Shown one piece after another: positions 6,680 through 9,381 of a stretch of 9,381 nt of DNA. Source of the DNA: Chitinophagaceae bacterium (GTDB lineage: Bacteria > Bacteroidota > Bacteroidia > Chitinophagales > Chitinophagaceae). Both the position numbers and the translations under genes were made by a program. The notes below the pieces were generated by a model. That model was given only the letters and a program-made list of their open reading frames with translations. It was not told the DNA's origin and ran no database searches. The number at the start of each line of letters is the position of its first letter. The first letter of the stretch is position 1. The stretch is taken from the NCBI GenBank assembly GCA_947481355.1, contig CANKGM010000059.1:1-9381 (forward strand), written 5' to 3'.

Positions 6680-7744
6680 ATGGCCAAGAAAAAAACTAAA
6701 TCGAGATCCAAACGTTCAAGCCATAAAAAAGGGTATGTAATCATATCTATACTAGCATTAGTATCATCGTTAATTGTTTATCTCCTCTTTCTTAGGTCTT
6801 CCACCAAATTCGATTCGGATGATACAACGATTTTTATTTCATCAAATAAAGCAGAAAAGACATACGTTAAACCGGTTTTGAAGGAAGTTATTGAACCCAT
6901 TAATTTTCGAACATTTTTGGTTTTAGCTGATTTGTTTGATTATTGGAAAAACATAAAACCAGGTCGCTATAAAATTGAGCGTAACAGTAGTATTTACTCC
7001 ATCTTTAGAAAATTAAAAGGGGGTAATCAAACTACAGTAAATCTGGTCATCAATAAATTTAGAACCAAAAAAGATTTATCCAAATTCGTTAGTAATAAAC
7101 TTAATGTCAGTTCTAGTGAAATGTATGAGTTTTTAACTAACGAAGATTCGCTGTCATTATTGGGACTGACGTTAGAGCAGGCGATGACAATCATCATACC
7201 CAATACTTATTCAATTTATTGGGATACGAATCCGAAAGAATTCTTGATGAAAATGCAAAAAGAATCTAATAAATTTTGGGATTCAGACAGAATAGAAAGG
7301 GCAAAAAAATTAGGTCTCTCTAAAGAGGAAGTTTATGTTATAGCATCTATTGTAGAAGAAGAGACTAACAATCCAGCCGAAAAACCCAAAATGGCAAGTG
7401 TTTACATCAATCGATTGAAGAAAAACATGCCCTTGGGTGCAGACCCAACTATAAAATTTGCTATTGGAGATTTCAGCATAAAGAGAATCACCATGAATGA
7501 AATAAATAACTCGTCAATATCTCCTTATAATACCTATAAAAACAAAGGCTTACCACCTGGCCCAATTTGCACTCCATCTATTATGACTATTGATGCAGTC
7601 CTAAAAGGCGAGAAAACCGGATATTTATACTTTTGTGCTAAACCAGATTTTTCTGGGTCTCATAATTTTGCTTCTACAGCAGAAGAGCACTTTGAAAATG
7701 CTCGGCAATATCGAATAGCCTTAGACCAAAGAAAGATACATTAA
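6680..7744 (+). CDS. mltG: Endolytic murein transglycosylase MltG (YceG-like)
   Basis: An inner-membrane lytic transglycosylase that cuts nascent peptidoglycan strands and is thought to set glycan chain length. It is 354 residues. A very basic N-terminus (KKKTKSRSKRSSHKKG) precedes a single membrane helix (about 19-38), leaving the catalytic part outside the inner membrane. A LysM-like region follows (about 80-175, with PGRYKI and IIIPNTYSIYW). The YceG catalytic domain contains ASIVEEETN, with E226 matching the catalytic Glu of E. coli MltG (E218 by memory), then KPKMASVYINRL, PLGADPTIKFAIG, SPYNTYKNKGLPPGPI and SGSHNFASTAEEH. All expected motifs are present. ATG 6680 is the natural start. 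The gene lies immediately after the secG terminator, and the YihY gene follows after 8 nt. Confidence 0.95.
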   Translation: MAKKKTKSRSKRSSHKKGYVIISILALVSSLIVYLLFLRSSTKFDSDDTTIFISSNKAEKTYVKPVLKEVIEPINFRTFLVLADLFDYWKNIKPGRYKIERNSSIYSIFRKLKGGNQTTVNLVINKFRTKKDLSKFVSNKLNVSSSEMYEFLTNEDSLSLLGLTLEQAMTIIIPNTYSIYWDTNPKEFLMKMQKESNKFWDSDRIERAKKLGLSKEEVYVIASIVEEETNNPAEKPKMASVYINRLKKNMPLGADPTIKFAIGDFSIKRITMNEINNSSISPYNTYKNKGLPPGPICTPSIMTIDAVLKGEKTGYLYFCAKPDFSGSHNFASTAEEHFENARQYRIALDQRKIH

Positions 7745-7752
7745 CTTCAAAG

Positions 7753-8706
7753 ATGATTAAGCTCGAGAGAATTATAATCGAAAGTAAACCTATTACATTT
7801 TTGATTTCAAAATCAAAAAAAATAATTTTACCCGGGTTTGAAGGACTACCCTTATACGATGTAATCTTATTCTTTATTAAGCAGACTCAGCAAATAGGAT
7901 TGAATGAAAGAGCTGCATCCATTGCCTTCAATTTTTTAATGGCTATCCCACCCTTCTTTATATTCATTTTCACATTGCTGTCAAATATACCAGGCTCACG
8001 AAAACTTTATAAAGAGGTTTTAATAATTGTAAAAACAATCACGCCAGATCGATCTACCTACAATGTGATTAAAAATGTAATGGATGATTTTTTCTCAAGT
8101 GGAACTGGATTTTTGTCATTTGGTTTATTACTTGCACTTTACTTTTCCTCAAATGCAACGCTTACCATCATGCGAACCTTTACAAAATCAATGCTTCATA
8201 TTGATATTGAAAAAAGGAATTTTATACAAATACGTTGGGCTGCTATTAAATTGACAACGTTAATTGTGCTTCTGGTATTCGCTACCCTATTCATCTTGCT
8301 TACACAAACCATAGTAATTAGTTGGTTAACTAAACATTGGCATCTTAAAGATCATATTTCCAATACTTTTTTCAATATCGTTCAAATTGCAATCATATTT
8401 TTATTGATTTACCTATCTATAGGAATGATTTATAAATATGCTCCAAATATTCAAAAAAAATGGAAAATTAAATCTCCAGGGGCAATTTTAGCGACAATAT
8501 TAATCATGACATTTACTTACCTATTTTCTTATTGGGTTAATAATTTTGCTACATACAATAAGGTATACGGCTCTTTAGGAAGTATATTAATTCTCATGTT
8601 TCTAGTATTTGTCAATTCACTAGTATTACTAATTGGTTTCGAATTAAACGTGAGTATCAATTCATTGAAAAGCATAGCAGAAAGACGAAAAATAAAATTA
8701 ATATGA
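7753..8706 (+). CDS. YihY/BrkB family inner-membrane protein
   Basis: A polytopic membrane protein of the YihY/BrkB family (formerly rbn, wrongly thought to be RNase BN), 317 residues. A soluble N-terminal part of about 50 residues is followed by about six hydrophobic segments, roughly at 55-77, 117-138, 167-190, 204-226, 242-263 and 271-297. Family signatures include LNERAASIAFNFLMAIPP at the start of helix 1 and YNKVYGSLGSILILM before the last helix, ending in LIGFELN. The biochemical function of the family is not established; transport roles have been proposed. It is 8 nt from mltG, and its stop overlaps the next start by 4 nt, so the three genes are probably co-transcribed. The family call is firm; its role is not. 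Confidence 0.92.
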   Translation: MIKLERIIIESKPITFLISKSKKIILPGFEGLPLYDVILFFIKQTQQIGLNERAASIAFNFLMAIPPFFIFIFTLLSNIPGSRKLYKEVLIIVKTITPDRSTYNVIKNVMDDFFSSGTGFLSFGLLLALYFSSNATLTIMRTFTKSMLHIDIEKRNFIQIRWAAIKLTTLIVLLVFATLFILLTQTIVISWLTKHWHLKDHISNTFFNIVQIAIIFLLIYLSIGMIYKYAPNIQKKWKIKSPGAILATILIMTFTYLFSYWVNNFATYNKVYGSLGSILILMFLVFVNSLVLLIGFELNVSINSLKSIAERRKIKLI

Positions 8707-9381
8707 AAAATCAACCACGTCCATATATTCTTGCTGAAACAAATTGGAAAACAGTACAACAACAGTCCTATGATGTAGCCATACTACCTTGGGGTGCAAC
8801 AGAGGCGCATAATTATCACCTACCCTATGCAACAGATAATTATCAAGTTGATCATGTAGCACAATTAAGTGCAGCAATAGCCTGGGAGCAAGGAGCAAAA
8901 GTCATTGTACTACCTACTATACCATTTGGTGTAAACACAGGACAACTAGATGTTCCATTTTGTATGAATTTAAATCCGAGTACACAACTCGCTATTTTAA
9001 AAGATGTTTGTGATGTAATAGTTAGGCATAATGTTACCAAACTAATTATCTTAAATGGTCATGGGGCAAATAATTTCATAGCTATGATTAGAGAATTAGC
9101 CGGCATTCACAGTAATCTTTTTGTAACTGTTGTGAATTGGTTTCAAGCGGTACCAAGAGATAGAATATTTGAATTACCGGGAGACCATGCAGATGAAATG
9201 GAAACTAGCTTAATGATGTATTTATTTCCAGATTTAGTGCTTCCTATAAGTGAAGCTGGTAGTGGCGCTACCAAGAAATTTAACCTTACAGGAATACAAG
9301 AAGGTTGGGCATGGGCACAACGACCTTGGACGATGGTAACAAACGATACAGGATCAGGTGATCCACAAAAATCAACTGCAA
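8703..9381 (+). CDS. Creatininase-family metal-dependent amidohydrolase, 3'-truncated
   Basis: The frame is open from ATG 8703 to the window end, giving 226 codons; the family is usually about 240-260 residues, so little is missing. Metal-site motifs are clear: LPWGATEAHNYHLPYATD (E34, H36, D45), NGHGANN (H120) and GDHADEMETS (D161-S169, with candidate ligand Glu residues). By memory, Pseudomonas creatininase uses E34, H36, D45, H120 and E122. Here position 122 is Ala, as in many non-creatininase members, so true creatinine hydrolysis is unlikely. The family also includes formamide deformylases of riboflavin/deazaflavin biosynthesis and peptide-processing MftE. No such pathway genes are visible here, so the substrate is unknown. 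The protein is presumably cytoplasmic. The start overlaps the YihY stop (ATGA), indicating coupling with mltG and the YihY gene. Confidence 0.92.
   Translation, partial: MKNQPRPYILAETNWKTVQQQSYDVAILPWGATEAHNYHLPYATDNYQVDHVAQLSAAIAWEQGAKVIVLPTIPFGVNTGQLDVPFCMNLNPSTQLAILKDVCDVIVRHNVTKLIILNGHGANNFIAMIRELAGIHSNLFVTVVNWFQAVPRDRIFELPGDHADEMETSLMMYLFPDLVLPISEAGSGATKKFNLTGIQEGWAWAQRPWTMVTNDTGSGDPQKSTA

Noticed and set aside
8529..9040. Minus-strand open frames of 62-77 codons over the end of the YihY gene and the creatininase gene
   Set aside because: They lie antisense to well-supported genes, overlap each other, and show no recognisable protein features.

Overview
The window looks like chromosomal core sequence from a low-GC member of the Bacteroidetes, most likely Chitinophagales/Sphingobacteriales-like. 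Three things point that way: the character of the proteins (an HdrC/HdrB-like pair, a Bacteroidetes-type MiaB, LptE and an acidic TPR protein beside SecG), near absence of Shine-Dalgarno sequences, and a promoter of the Bacteroidetes TTTG / TAnnTTTG type. This placement rests on recognition, not on a search. All eleven genes are on the + strand and tightly packed, and two are cut by the window edges.

Region 1 (1-1951): an electron-transfer module. It holds the C-terminal part of a membrane-anchored Fe-S protein with two [4Fe-4S] motifs, a two-CCG-domain HdrB-like protein, and a small conserved protein whose start overlaps the HdrB-like stop by 4 nt. No HdrA-type flavoprotein is visible.

Region 2 (1952-6618): after a 53-nt gap holding a perfect 17-bp palindrome and a good Bacteroidetes promoter, five genes follow: miaB (tRNA methylthiolation), a sigma-54 enhancer-binding protein without an N-terminal sensor domain, lptE (LPS transport to the outer membrane), an acidic protein with a C-terminal TPR-like region, and secG. 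Gaps are at most 19 nt and two junctions overlap. A strong intrinsic terminator follows secG. Envelope biogenesis (LptE), protein export (SecG) and a transcription activator thus appear to share one unit.

Region 3 (6619-9381): mltG (endolytic murein transglycosylase), a six-helix YihY/BrkB membrane protein, and a creatininase-family metallohydrolase that overlaps the YihY stop by 4 nt and runs off the window.

I found no mobile element, CRISPR array, tRNA, rRNA or defence system. The points most worth following up are the miaB control region (possible leaderless start, palindrome over the -33 element or acting as a terminator), the long linker in the enhancer-binding protein, and the two conserved genes of unknown function.
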